Shown: piece by piece, positions 33,268 to 42,095 of the stretch
Layout of the letters: each line of letters opens with the position of its first letter
Position numbering within the stretch: position 1 is the stretch's first letter
DNA from: JAWXUU01 sp044426085
GTDB taxonomy: Bacteria; Bacillota; Clostridia; Christensenellales; CAMQZB01
Assembly: GCA_044426085.1 (NCBI GenBank)
Contig: JAWXUU010000003.1
Location: forward strand, 1-64,000
DNA: 64,000 nt
Direction: 5' to 3'
Position numbers and translations under genes: made by a program
Notes under the pieces: model-generated
The model's input: the letters and a program-made list of their open reading frames with translations, nothing else
What the model was told of the DNA's origin: nothing
Database searches by the model: none

Positions 33268-34308
33268 TCAATATCCCATGATGAGTGCAGAGACCCATGT
33301 GAACGCGCCAAACGCGATTGCTGACGAATAAAAGATTATCGCTTGATACTTCTTCGCCTTTCTCAAATAGTGCTCGCTTTGGGAAATATCACGCGACATG
33401 CCATATGCCACGCCACCGCCATCGCGAAGTTGCACCGAGCCTTTTTCTATGCCAAGGCTTTCTTCCACTTCTGTGATTTCAGGCGTTTTTCTGTTGAAAT
33501 AGTATCCGAAAATAAGACCCACAGCAATTGCACCAGGAATAAAGCCATAAGTGAGCAATGTTTCTTGAAAACTTACTGAGCACATCATAATAACAAGCGA
33601 AATCGCGTTGTTAAGCATATGCAAAATCACACTTGGGATTATTGAATTGCTCTTTATCGCAACAAGCCCCAAAATCACGCCAACAACAAATTGATAAACC
33701 GTTTGCTGAGCACTGCCGTGCATAAGTGCAAACAGCGCAGAAGTAATCAAAATGCCCTTCCAAGCGGAGTTTTTTGAAAAGCTTCGCAAAAGTACGCCCC
33801 TGAAAATGCTTTCTTCCACCACCGCCGGAACAATGCAAATGCAAACAAGCCCCGCCAAAAATCCCACGGCTGTTGTCGTGTCTGGGAAAGGCACGGTTTG
33901 CATCACATATCCAAACTGTTCAAGTAGCAGAATGAAAATTGAAGGCAGAAAATTAAGCCCAAAAAGCACACCGAAAGAAAGTGGCAACATAAGCCAAAAG
34001 TCAATCTTTTTTATCGGCATATTAAAATGCATGCGGGAAAGTGATTTTCCAAGTTTGAAATCAACAGAAATCAAAAGGGATAAAGCCATCACCGCTTGCG
34101 TTATGAAGTATGCAAAAAACAAATACGGATCGGAATTTTCCGTTATGATAGTGGCAAGCAAAATAAGCGCCATGCCACCCAAAAGTTGCGGAAGCAAAAG
34201 GGCAAGCAAAAAGCAAAGCCCACCTGTGCGATGAGAAAATAACTCGTATGTTTTCCCACCCACTTGAAATTTTTCAACTTCCACAAAGCCGTATGTGTTG
34301 TTTTCCAT
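33268..34308 (-). CDS. CPBP family intramembrane metalloprotease
   Basis: A 346-residue protein with eight or so hydrophobic helices and the CPBP (Abi/CAAX protease) motifs: VVEESIFRG (EExxxR, about residues 168-176), ALFALMHG (FxxxH, about 198-205) and HMLNNA (HxxxN, about 234-239). Related enzymes cleave prenylated or membrane peptides; in bacteria some give bacteriocin immunity or regulate stress responses. The C-terminal part (about 280-310) is soluble and precedes a last helix pair. AGGAG precedes the ATG. It reads into rlmH. Confidence 0.85.
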   Translation of the reverse strand: MENNTYGFVEVEKFQVGGKTYELFSHRTGGLCFLLALLLPQLLGGMALILLATIITENSDPYLFFAYFITQAVMALSLLISVDFKLGKSLSRMHFNMPIKKIDFWLMLPLSFGVLFGLNFLPSIFILLLEQFGYVMQTVPFPDTTTAVGFLAGLVCICIVPAVVEESIFRGVLLRSFSKNSAWKGILITSALFALMHGSAQQTVYQFVVGVILGLVAIKSNSIIPSVILHMLNNAISLVIMMCSVSFQETLLTYGFIPGAIAVGLIFGYYFNRKTPEITEVEESLGIEKGSVQLRDGGGVAYGMSRDISQSEHYLRKAKKYQAIIFYSSAIAFGAFTWVSALIMGY

Positions 34309-34431
34309 TTGTTCTCCTTGATTTTTATGCAGATTATTTGAAACCTACATTACTATATATAAAGAATTTATTTTTTAGATAATGAATTTGTTTTTTATAT
34401 AATGAATTTGTTTTTACAAGTGCTATTTTGT

Positions 34432-35199
34432 TTAATCCAAAAGGCTTTCAGCTTCAAATCCACGCTTTGCAACTGTCAGGTTGTAATCGCAAAATTGTTT
34501 TGCACCCATTTGCGAAAATCCGTCGCGAACATGTTGATAGGCAATTTCTGGCGTGTTGTTTTGTTCGGACAAATGGGCAAGAATGAAGTTTTGCGTGCCC
34601 AGTGCGAAAAGTTTTTCGCAAGCCTTTTGGCATTGGTTGTTTGATAAATGCCCGTGCACGCTGGAAATTCGCCTTTTCAAGAATATTGGATAGTCGCCAT
34701 TTTCAAGCAGTGTGTCGTCATAATTAGATTCAATCATGACAGTTTTTGCACCCTCAAGGTGGGCAATTGTGTTATCCGTGACTTCGCCAATATCCGTTGC
34801 GTATCCGATTTTTTCCACACCGTCTGTCACGGTGAAGCCATAGCAAGGCACATCGTGGGGAACGGGAAAAATAGAAATTTCCTTGTTTGCAACAGTGATT
34901 TTATCACCCGCCGAAAAGCTTTCAAAACCAGTGCAGAGTGCATATTTTTCAGCATCAGCACCACCAAAAACTTTCATGTGTGGCTTTGAAAAAACAAGCC
35001 GTTGCATACCACTCACATGGTCTTTATGGGTGTGGGTTATCAAAATTGCAGAAATACTTTCCAAACTTTCGCCATGCATTTTCAGCATTTTCAAAAGTTT
35101 CGGCAAAGAAATGCCCGCATCGATAAGAATATTGCCACTTTCGCTTTTTATTAATGTAGAATTGCCACTGCTTCCAGAAAAAAGCGGAATGATTTTCAT
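34432..35199 (-). CDS. WalJ/YycJ-type metallo-beta-lactamase-fold hydrolase
   Basis: A 255-residue MBL-fold protein starting MKIIPLFSGSSGNSTLI, typical of YycJ/WalJ, with the metal site LITHTHKDHVSGM (HxHxDH, about 54-66), VPHDVPCYGF and the distal VHGHLSN histidine. YycJ family members are thought to be exonucleases or nucleic-acid hydrolases acting in mismatch repair or in the WalRK region; here walRK is not adjacent. The start codon shares a base with the dtd stop (TAATG), so the two are coupled. Confidence 0.88.
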   Translation of the reverse strand: MKIIPLFSGSSGNSTLIKSESGNILIDAGISLPKLLKMLKMHGESLESISAILITHTHKDHVSGMQRLVFSKPHMKVFGGADAEKYALCTGFESFSAGDKITVANKEISIFPVPHDVPCYGFTVTDGVEKIGYATDIGEVTDNTIAHLEGAKTVMIESNYDDTLLENGDYPIFLKRRISSVHGHLSNNQCQKACEKLFALGTQNFILAHLSEQNNTPEIAYQHVRDGFSQMGAKQFCDYNLTVAKRGFEAESLLD

Positions 35200-35645
35200 T
35201 AGAACTCCTTTTTTGAATCTAGCAAGATTGTAACAGGCCCGTCGTTTTCAAGATTGATTTGCATATCAGCGCCAAAAACGCCCGTTGCAACATCAATGCC
35301 GTATCCGCGGACAAGTTCAACCACTTTTTCATACATTTCGTTTGCAAAATCACCACCCGCAGACGCGATAAAAGAAGGGCGATTGCCCCCGCGCATGTCG
35401 CCATAAAGGGTGAATTGCGAAACTATCATAATTTCTCCGCCGTCTTGCGAAACATCGGCGTTCATTTTTTCTTCCACTTCAAAAACACGCATTTTTGCGA
35501 TTTTCTTCGCGATGTATTCGCAGTCTTTGATTGTGTCGTCTGGGGCAACGCCAACCAAAGCCAAAAGCCCCTTGCCAATTTTTGAATGCTGCTGGTTATC
35601 TATTGAAAGTGTTGCAAAATTAACCCTTTGAACAACTGATCTCAT
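35199..35645 (-). CDS. dtd: D-aminoacyl-tRNA deacylase
   Basis: A 148-residue DTD, close to the usual 145-150. Motifs are MRSVVQRV at the start, MIVSQFTLYGDMRGGNRPSF (SQFTL active-site motif, about residues 73-92) and ENDGPVTILLDS (NxGPVT, about 133-144). It hydrolyses D-amino acids, and glycine mischarged on tRNA-Ala, from tRNA. It is upstream of and overlaps walJ by one base. Confidence 0.96.
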   Translation of the reverse strand: MRSVVQRVNFATLSIDNQQHSKIGKGLLALVGVAPDDTIKDCEYIAKKIAKMRVFEVEEKMNADVSQDGGEIMIVSQFTLYGDMRGGNRPSFIASAGGDFANEMYEKVVELVRGYGIDVATGVFGADMQINLENDGPVTILLDSKKEF

Positions 35646-35833
35646 AAATTATATCCTCTTTTTATTAATTATTTTTAAATACTTTTTCTTTATTTTATTT
35701 CGTTTTTATTTCGTTTCTATTTTGTTTCGTTTCTATTTTATTTTGACATTTTAAAGCTCAAATTTAAAATTTTTGCGATATAACGCACACACGGCTTTCT
35801 TGCGAAGTGCAAAAAAGCCGATGTTTTGCGAAA

Positions 35834-36349
35834 TTAATCGTCCATTTTATCAACGAATTTAGTGAGTGATTTCACAATCTGCATCACAATCGCATCTTGA
35901 GTTTTTCTGTTTATTGAAATTTTCATATCCGCCATTTTATTATAAACTGGCACAAGATTTCTTTGGATTTCTTCAATTTCATAAATTGAATACACACCTT
36001 TCTTGCCCTGTTTTTTAAGACGCGTGAAAACCACTTCACTTGATGCATAAAGATGCACCACAAGAGAGTTTTCAGAAATCATTGCTCTTTTGTCATCGGT
36101 ATCAAGGCAGTTGTCGTATGCCACGATAACTGCGTTTTGCAAATCTTTAAGCCCCGAAAGAGTTCTGTTTGTGTATTTTTCAACACCTTCCTTGCCAAAC
36201 ATTTTTGCAAGATCAGTCATCTCTCCGTTTTCGTATTCTAGTAGCTCATCAGTAGTAGCAAAAAACATCTCCAACTTTTCGGCAAGGCTTTTCCCTATCG
36301 CGGTTTTACCCGTGGCAATTGCACCAATCAACACTATTTTTTCTATCAT
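35834..36349 (-). CDS. Shikimate kinase-like P-loop kinase in aro cluster (divergent)
   Basis: A 171-residue P-loop kinase with Walker A GAIATGKTAIGKS (about 9-21), a TTDELLE segment at the DxD position, and a lid region RLKKQGKKGVYS. Its position overlapping aroQ by 4 bp and downstream of aroB argues for shikimate kinase. However the glycine triplet that binds shikimate is replaced (VAYDNC), and the DxD motif has only one aspartate, so it may be inactive on shikimate or have a changed role. AAAGGAA precedes the ATG. Compare the kinase at 11728, which keeps more of the motifs. Confidence 0.6.
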   Translation of the reverse strand: MIEKIVLIGAIATGKTAIGKSLAEKLEMFFATTDELLEYENGEMTDLAKMFGKEGVEKYTNRTLSGLKDLQNAVIVAYDNCLDTDDKRAMISENSLVVHLYASSEVVFTRLKKQGKKGVYSIYEIEEIQRNLVPVYNKMADMKISINRKTQDAIVMQIVKSLTKFVDKMDD

Positions 36350-36762
36350 TTTGCGTTCCTTTCTATCAACATGATATATCCGTCCACACCTTTGCCATAT
36401 TCACGGTCACAGCAAACATCTTCAAGCACAGAAAATTTTCTGAATTCTTCACGCTTTGTGATATCCGACAAGTGCACCTCGCAAATTTTCACGGCAGAAT
36501 CTTCAACCGCATCCCTTATTGCGTAGGAATAATGTGTGTGCGCACCGGCGTTGATAAGCATTAAATCAGCTGTTGACTTTTGAATGAATTCAACGATTTC
36601 ACCTTCCATATTGCTTTGAAAAAAAGTGAATTCCATACCCCTTCCCGCAAAGTGCTGTTCTATTGTTTGTTCAAGTTCCTTAAGCGTTATTGTTCCGTAT
36701 GCAGATTTCTTTCTTTTGCCCAGCATGTTTAAATTCACACCGTTCACGACTTCTATTCTCAT
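36346..36762 (-). CDS. aroQ: 3-dehydroquinate dehydratase type II
   Basis: A 138-residue type II dehydroquinase, third step of the shikimate pathway. VNGVNLNMLGKRKKSAYGT contains the NLNxLG motif with the catalytic arginine/tyrosine region (Y22), SNMEGEIVEFIQK is the NxEG motif, INAGAHTHYSYAIRDA (about 70-85) binds the substrate, and EVHLSDITKREEFR holds the catalytic histidine. Length is near the usual 140-150. It overlaps the kinase gene and lies 83 bp downstream of aroB. Confidence 0.95.
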   Translation of the reverse strand: MRIEVVNGVNLNMLGKRKKSAYGTITLKELEQTIEQHFAGRGMEFTFFQSNMEGEIVEFIQKSTADLMLINAGAHTHYSYAIRDAVEDSAVKICEVHLSDITKREEFRKFSVLEDVCCDREYGKGVDGYIMLIERNAK

Positions 36763-36845
36763 GTTGTATTCCTTTTTTTATTTTGTATATTCGTTATGTC
36801 TTTTTATTATTTCACCCCTCGCAATGCGAGACATGCTTATAACTT

Positions 36846-37907
36846 TTATAGCTTAGCACTTATTGCAATCAAATAATCCTCAAGTTCTTTTGCTGTTACA
36901 TAAACTTCGTCCGCTTCGCCTTTATCCACAGGAATTATAAGCGAAATGTGACTGTCTAAATTTTTCTTATCTTTTGTTGAAATCTTCACCATTTTGTCAA
37001 CATCGGCAATCTTCGGCACATACCCCAAGCATTTTTCCAAAAGTTTCAACAAATCAGCAAGGTATTCGCCGTCTATTCTGCCCATTTCACTTGCAACCAG
37101 CGCTTCGATATACATTCCACAAAGAACGCTTTCGCCGTGGCTTACAGAGCCTAAAATTCCGCTTGATTCAAACGCGTGACCAAGCGTGTGGCCAAGGTTT
37201 AGTTTCTTTCTTAGTCCGCTTTGTTCCTTTTCGTCACCTGAAACGATGTCCGCTTTGATTTGAATGCACATTGCGATAACTTCTTCCATAATCGACGGAT
37301 CGATTGCAAAGATTTTATCGACGTTTTCCTTCACATAATCATAAAGCTTTTCATCAAGGCAAGCTGTTTTCACAATCTCGCCAACACCGCTTGTGATGTC
37401 GCTTTTTTCAAGAGTTGAAAGGTATGCAGTGTCGCAAATAACCCCGATTGGTTGAGAAAACGAACCGATGATATTTTTGATTTGGTTTAAGTTGATTGCA
37501 GTTTTGCCACCCACGCTTGAATCCACTTGCGAAAGCAATGTTGTTGGCACTTGAATGCAATCGATTCCACGCATATAAATTGAAGAGGCAAACCCTGCGA
37601 TATCGCCAACCACGCCACCGCCAAACGCGACAACAACACTCTTGCGGTTGCATTCGCTTTCCATAAGGAATTCAAGAATATCGAAAAGCGTTTTTTTACT
37701 TTTAGACTTCTCCCCTTTTCTTATGATATAAACTTCTGCATGTGGCAAAAGTTCCTTGATTTGATCGCCATAGATATCGTGAACTTGATTATCAGTGATA
37801 ACGCAAACCTTGCGATCTCCCACTTTTTCAAACAGCGCATCTCCAACGTTTGTTCCTATTAAAACGTTATATTCTCCGCCCGAGTGGGAAACTCTTATCG
37901 TGTCCAT
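36846..37907 (-). CDS. aroB: 3-dehydroquinate synthase
   Basis: A 353-residue enzyme that cyclises DAHP to 3-dehydroquinate. Motifs: VITDNQVHDIYG, EKSKSKKTL, VAFGGGVVGDIAGFASS (NAD-binding, about 94-110), PTTLLSQVDSSVGGKTAINL (about 122-141), KKLNLGHTLGHAFES (zinc/substrate histidines, about 235-249) and HGESVLCGM. AAGGATGG precedes the ATG. Heads the aroB-aroQ-kinase set on the minus strand. Confidence 0.96.
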   Translation of the reverse strand: MDTIRVSHSGGEYNVLIGTNVGDALFEKVGDRKVCVITDNQVHDIYGDQIKELLPHAEVYIIRKGEKSKSKKTLFDILEFLMESECNRKSVVVAFGGGVVGDIAGFASSIYMRGIDCIQVPTTLLSQVDSSVGGKTAINLNQIKNIIGSFSQPIGVICDTAYLSTLEKSDITSGVGEIVKTACLDEKLYDYVKENVDKIFAIDPSIMEEVIAMCIQIKADIVSGDEKEQSGLRKKLNLGHTLGHAFESSGILGSVSHGESVLCGMYIEALVASEMGRIDGEYLADLLKLLEKCLGYVPKIADVDKMVKISTKDKKNLDSHISLIIPVDKGEADEVYVTAKELEDYLIAISAKL

Positions 37908-37993
37908 ATTTTTTCCATCCTTTGTTTATATTATAGCTATACTATTATAATAGTAGATTCTGTTTTTTGCTTTTTTCAAATTGAACTTTGCTT

Positions 37994-39667
37994 TCACCCT
38001 TTGTGGAACTGTTCGTATCTCGCGACGAGATTTTCTGCAAATTCCAACGATTGCACGCTGTTGTCGCCACCAGAAAGGCGGGAAACTTCCGCGATTTTTT
38101 CGCTTCTTGAAAGCGGTTTTATGTGGGTGAATGTTTTGTTATCGACGCTTTCTTTATAGATATAAAGATTGTTTTCCCCCGATGCACAAATTTGTGGCAA
38201 GTGGGAAATTGCAATCACTTGATGTTTTTTTGATATCGCAATAAATTTTTCCGATACAAGATGAGCAGTGCCACCCGAAATCCCTGTGTCGATTTCGTCA
38301 AACAGCATAGAATCGATATTTTCTAGGCTTGCTGTTATGTTTTTCATCGCGAGCATAAACCGCGACATTTCTCCGCCGGAAATTATTTTCGAAAGTGGTT
38401 TTGGGCTTTCGCCAAGGTTTGCCGAGAACATGAATTCCATTTTATCAAGCCCGCGAGAATTTGCGTTTTTGATTTCTAAACTTTCAAACGCGACAGAAAA
38501 AACTGCGTTTTCCATGCCCACTTCGTGAAGTTCGCCCTCGATTTGTTTTGCGAGCTGTTTTGCTTTTTCCTTTCTTTTTTCAGAAAGTTTTCCGCCAACA
38601 ACACACATATTATTTTCCACTTCAACCAATTGTTTTTGCAATTTTTCAAGGTGGAATTCGGCATTTTCAAGCTTTTCAAGCTTTTCTGTTGCACTTTGCA
38701 AGAATTCATTTATTTCGTTGATACTATCGCCATATTTCTTTTTCAATCTTTTTATTGTGTCAAGTCGCATGCCAACGCGGTTGATTTCAGCTTCGTCGAA
38801 ATCCACGTTTTCAAGCTTGTCTTTCACAGTTTCGTATATATCTTCAACTTCCGCCGTGCAAGATTTTAATCTTTGATATATATCTTCGAAATCTCCGCCG
38901 AACTTGGAAATTTTTGAAAGCGCAGTTGCTCCGCCAGATAAATATCCCCCTGCGCAATCGTCAGAAAGGTTGTCCGCACATTCGAAAAGTGCTTCTTTCA
39001 GTTTTTCCGCACTAGAGAAAAGTTTAAACTTTTCAGCAAGCTGTTCTTCTTCGCCCTCTTGCAAAACAGCGTCTTCAATTTCCGCAATTTGGAATCGATA
39101 CACATCAATTTGCCTTGCACGCTCTTCTGCATCTCCGCTGAAATCGCTCATTTCTTCAATGATTTTGCCGTATTTATTAAAGTGAACGGCAAATTCTTCC
39201 AAAAGTTGTTGCGTGCACGCAAACTTATCCACAAGGTCGCCCTGATATGTTGATTTTGCAAGTGCGAAATGTTCGCTTTGACCGTGCACATCGAAAATTT
39301 TCGACGTTATGTTTTTAAGCATAGAAAGTGTTGCCGTTTTACCGCAAACGCGAAGTTCGTTTCTGCCGTCAAGTTGCATCTTTCTTGAAATTATCAAGGT
39401 TTCTTCTTCTTCAATCCCCATATCCAACAGCAATGCTTTTATATCGTCGCGATAGAAAATATCAAAGACACCTTCCACAAACGCTTCAGCTTCGCCGTGG
39501 CGAATAAGGGATTTATCCGCCTTTGCACCCAGCATAAAATTCATCGCGTCAACGATAATACTTTTGCCCGCGCCCGTTTCGCCGGAAAATATATTCAGCC
39601 CCGAAGAAAAGTTGATTTCACCTTCTTTTATCAGTGCTATATTTTTCAAAAAGATTGATTTGAGCAT
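37994..39667 (-). CDS. recN: DNA repair protein RecN
   Basis: A 557-residue SMC-like ATPase. The N-terminal FSGETGAGKSIIVDAMNFML is Walker A, the long centre (about 150-370) is coiled coil, and the C-terminus has KIISGGEMSRFMLAMK (ABC signature) and MLFDEIDTGISGGTA (Walker B), followed by QVIAISHLPQI. RecN acts early at double-strand breaks. It follows argR by about 22 bp in the classic nadK-argR-recN cluster. Length matches the family. Confidence 0.97.
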   Translation of the reverse strand: MLKSIFLKNIALIKEGEINFSSGLNIFSGETGAGKSIIVDAMNFMLGAKADKSLIRHGEAEAFVEGVFDIFYRDDIKALLLDMGIEEEETLIISRKMQLDGRNELRVCGKTATLSMLKNITSKIFDVHGQSEHFALAKSTYQGDLVDKFACTQQLLEEFAVHFNKYGKIIEEMSDFSGDAEERARQIDVYRFQIAEIEDAVLQEGEEEQLAEKFKLFSSAEKLKEALFECADNLSDDCAGGYLSGGATALSKISKFGGDFEDIYQRLKSCTAEVEDIYETVKDKLENVDFDEAEINRVGMRLDTIKRLKKKYGDSINEINEFLQSATEKLEKLENAEFHLEKLQKQLVEVENNMCVVGGKLSEKRKEKAKQLAKQIEGELHEVGMENAVFSVAFESLEIKNANSRGLDKMEFMFSANLGESPKPLSKIISGGEMSRFMLAMKNITASLENIDSMLFDEIDTGISGGTAHLVSEKFIAISKKHQVIAISHLPQICASGENNLYIYKESVDNKTFTHIKPLSRSEKIAEVSRLSGGDNSVQSLEFAENLVARYEQFHKG

Positions 39668-39689
39668 ACTTCACCTTGAATGTTTATAA

Positions 39690-40142
39690 TCAATAGATAA
39701 TTTGTGACAATTTTTCAATGACCGCTTTAACTTTTTCGTTGCCATCAACAACCAAGAAAAGCGTATCGTCGCCAGCGACGCAACCGAGAACTTCGTGATA
39801 CGCAAGCCTGTCGACTGCAATTGCAGCAGCGTTTGCTGATGCCGGAAGAGTTTTTATCACAATGATGTTGTTTGAATGCTTGATTGAAATCACAGCTTCT
39901 TTGAACATGTTGAGCACCTTTTGGCTCACCCTTTTATCGTGATCGTCGTGTTGAGTGTAGATATACTTACCATTTTTTGACATTGTTTTAGAAAGCGCGA
40001 GTTCCTTGATATCGCGAGAAACTGTTGCCTGTGTGACAACAAGCCCTGCTTGTTTAAGGTTTTCACAAAGTTCATCTTGAGTTTCAATTTCACAGCTGGC
40101 AATGATATCGATGATTTTCGCTTGTCTAATTTTTCTTGACAT
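39690..40142 (-). CDS. argR: Arginine repressor ArgR/AhrC
   Basis: A 150-residue ArgR: N-terminal winged helix with ASCEIETQDELCENLKQAG and VTQATVSRDIKELAL (the SRD motif of the recognition helix), and a C-terminal oligomerisation/arginine-binding domain with AAAIAVDRLAYHEVLGCVAGDDTLF (GDDT contacts arginine). It is a hexameric repressor of arginine synthesis and activator of catabolism. GGGGGAGG precedes the ATG. It starts 3 bp after nadK ends. Confidence 0.96.
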   Translation of the reverse strand: MSRKIRQAKIIDIIASCEIETQDELCENLKQAGLVVTQATVSRDIKELALSKTMSKNGKYIYTQHDDHDKRVSQKVLNMFKEAVISIKHSNNIIVIKTLPASANAAAIAVDRLAYHEVLGCVAGDDTLFLVVDGNEKVKAVIEKLSQIIY

Positions 40143-40145
40143 ATA

Positions 40146-40940
40146 TTACCTCCCCCATCTTGAAAGTTTATCAAAGAGTTTTTCAAAGAAATCCTCTCCC
40201 GTTTTCAAGAATTTAATTTTCTTATAGTATCTGCTGATTATAACCTTTTCGCCTGGCAAAAGTGTTTGAGCCTTCAGCCCATCAAAAGTTACAACGCAGT
40301 TATCTTGCGATATGTTTTTCACTTCGATTTCTCTTGCACCATTCATCACCATTGGTCTTGCGTGAAGTGAATGTGCACAGAGCGGAGTGAGCATTATGCA
40401 TTCTTCAAGTGGGTCGACAATTGAACCGCCCGCCGAAAGTGAATAAGCTGTTGAACCCGTTGGTGAAGAAACGATAAGTCCGTTTCCGCAAAGGGTGTCT
40501 ATTTTGTGATTTTTATACGCCATCTCCAAACTGACCACTTGAGAATTCTCGCTTTCGCCACGCTCGAAAACAACATCGTTAAGCGCGACGTTTTCAAAGC
40601 CGTCACCCCTGCAAACAAGTGTCATGCGGGATTCTTTTATCAGCGTGCCCGCTTGAAGCATTTCAACAGCGCTCTTGATATTGTCGCTTTCAAAAGCTGT
40701 CAAAAATCCAAGATTGCCCATGTTTACAGCAAGGATTGGCAAATCGTTTGCAAGCGCAACACCAACGCACCTAAGCACAGTTCCGTCGCCCCCCAAAACC
40801 AAAATCGCATCGTATCCTTCAAAACTTTCAACATCGCCCCAACAGTGAACAACCGTGAATGCAATATCCGCACTGGCAAGATGAGAAAGTTCGCCAGAAA
40901 TGTCCAATATGTTTTTTGATTGATAAACAAATATTTTCAT
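40146..40940 (-). CDS. nadK: NAD kinase
   Basis: A 264-residue NAD kinase that makes NADP. The GGDGT motif is in ILVLGGDGTVLRC (about 47-59), followed by NMGNLGFLTAFE and the NAD-binding SSPTGSTAYSLSAGG (about 157-171). The closing half carries LTPLCAHSLHARP. AAGGG precedes the ATG. It is the first gene of the nadK-argR-recN operon. Confidence 0.95.
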   Translation of the reverse strand: MKIFVYQSKNILDISGELSHLASADIAFTVVHCWGDVESFEGYDAILVLGGDGTVLRCVGVALANDLPILAVNMGNLGFLTAFESDNIKSAVEMLQAGTLIKESRMTLVCRGDGFENVALNDVVFERGESENSQVVSLEMAYKNHKIDTLCGNGLIVSSPTGSTAYSLSAGGSIVDPLEECIMLTPLCAHSLHARPMVMNGAREIEVKNISQDNCVVTFDGLKAQTLLPGEKVIISRYYKKIKFLKTGEDFFEKLFDKLSRWGR

Positions 40941-41258
40941 AACATCATACCCTTATCACAAATTTAGAAGTGCCCTTTTATTTTACATTTATCATTATAC
41001 AATATTATGAATATAAATACAAGCTATAACATAAAGTTTTATGTAAAATTTAATCATTTTGCAAAAATACCGCTTCAAATTTATTCATGTTTTTAAAATT
41101 TTTGAATATTTTTTAATTTTTTTTTGAAAAATATGCGAAAAATTAATTTTTTTCAGTTTTCTTTAAGGAACGGGTGGTATAAATAATACATAACAAAGAC
41201 AGCAACGTGCAGACGCACAATCCTATAGATATAAATTCATATTTCCTAACCTCACAAG
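40941..41258. other. AT-rich leader/intergenic region upstream of nadK
   Basis: No gene seen. It should contain the nadK operon promoter on the minus strand; several A/T-rich hexamers fit but none clearly. Confidence 0.35.
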
Positions 41259-41290
41259 AAAAACAGCGGATTCTCTCTCCCGCTGTTTTT
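41259..41290 (-). terminator. Terminator of the DUF1576-luxS operon
   Basis: AAAACAGCGG and CCGCTGTTTT pair around a 9-11 base loop with A and T runs outside, so it can work from either side. It lies beyond repeat copy 3. Confidence 0.75.
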
Positions 41291-41358
41291 CATGCTTTAG
41301 GAGAGAGAAATGGGGAGGGCGACGTTTGGCGACTAGATACAAGTGGCTTTGCCACGCG

Positions 41359-41578
41359 AATTAAAAATTAAAAATTAAAAACAGGCTTCGCTCTGTGAGC
41401 TCGATAAAAATTGTGGTAAGGCATGGGCTTCGCCCTATGCATCCAATTATTAGATAATATGAAAAAAGCGTTACTTGTAGCAAGTAACGCTTTTTTTATA
41501 ATGATTTTAAATATAATATGCACGAGCAACGCGAGTGCTTACCACAATTTTTAATTTTTAATTTTTAATTTTTAATTA
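41359..41578. repeat. Intergenic palindromic repeat, copy 3
   Basis: Left flank carries AATTAAAA heptamers and the nested cassette (about 41380-41410), then ATTGTGGTAAGGCA (41410). The core ATTAGATAATATGAAAA is followed by the hairpin GCGTTACTTG/CAAGTAACGC (41468-41490). The right terminus is TTACCACAAT (41539) with TTTTTAA repeats. Located downstream of luxS. Confidence 0.9.
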
Positions 41579-41629
41579 TAAAAGTGGTGCAGATTTTTGT
41601 ATCTAGTAACCAACAACGCCCACGCCCGC

Positions 41630-42091
41630 CTATCTATACTCAAAAAAACCTTTCCCCAAATCTTCTAGGTATTTTTTTGCGTAGTATTTTGCGGTTGTCA
41701 GGTTCAGTTCTTTATAGTTTCCACATTCAACGGCACTTGCGCCGGGGATTTCGCCTTGAAAATTGCAGACGAACTGCATTGCATTTTTCACAAGTGGCAA
41801 AACATCTTGCGAGCAAAGGTCGCCAAACATCAAAAGATAGAATCCCGTTCTGCAACCCATTGGCCCGAAATAGACAACATCGTCGCTGTGTTCACTGTTG
41901 CGAAGGAATGTTGCAACCAGATGTTCTATCGCGTGGATTGCGGGCACATCGATTGGTGGTGCTATGTTTGGTTTTGTCATTCTAAGGTCAAAAGTCGTAA
42001 CTGTCACACCTTGTTTTGTATCTTTTCGTGAAACGTAAAGCCCTTCTTCAAGCTTTGTGTGATCCACTTTGAAACTTTCTATTTTATTCAT
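41630..42091 (-). CDS. luxS: S-ribosylhomocysteine lyase LuxS
   Basis: A 153-residue LuxS with the metal-binding HAIEHL (HxxEH, about residues 53-58), the catalytic cysteine in GPMGCRTGFYL (about C82), and ECGNYKEL (second cysteine, about 124). It splits S-ribosylhomocysteine to homocysteine and DPD, the precursor of autoinducer-2, and recycles the methyl cycle. It begins 4 bp after the DUF1576 gene and its ribosome binding site (AAGGA) lies inside that gene, so translation is coupled. Confidence 0.97.
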   Translation of the reverse strand: MNKIESFKVDHTKLEEGLYVSRKDTKQGVTVTTFDLRMTKPNIAPPIDVPAIHAIEHLVATFLRNSEHSDDVVYFGPMGCRTGFYLLMFGDLCSQDVLPLVKNAMQFVCNFQGEIPGASAVECGNYKELNLTTAKYYAKKYLEDLGKGFFEYR

Positions 42092-42095
42092 ATTA

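Noticed and set aside
35750..35830. Terminator after dtd
   Set aside because: CGGCTTT...AAAGCCG can pair, but neither orientation has a proper U tract, so it was not listed.
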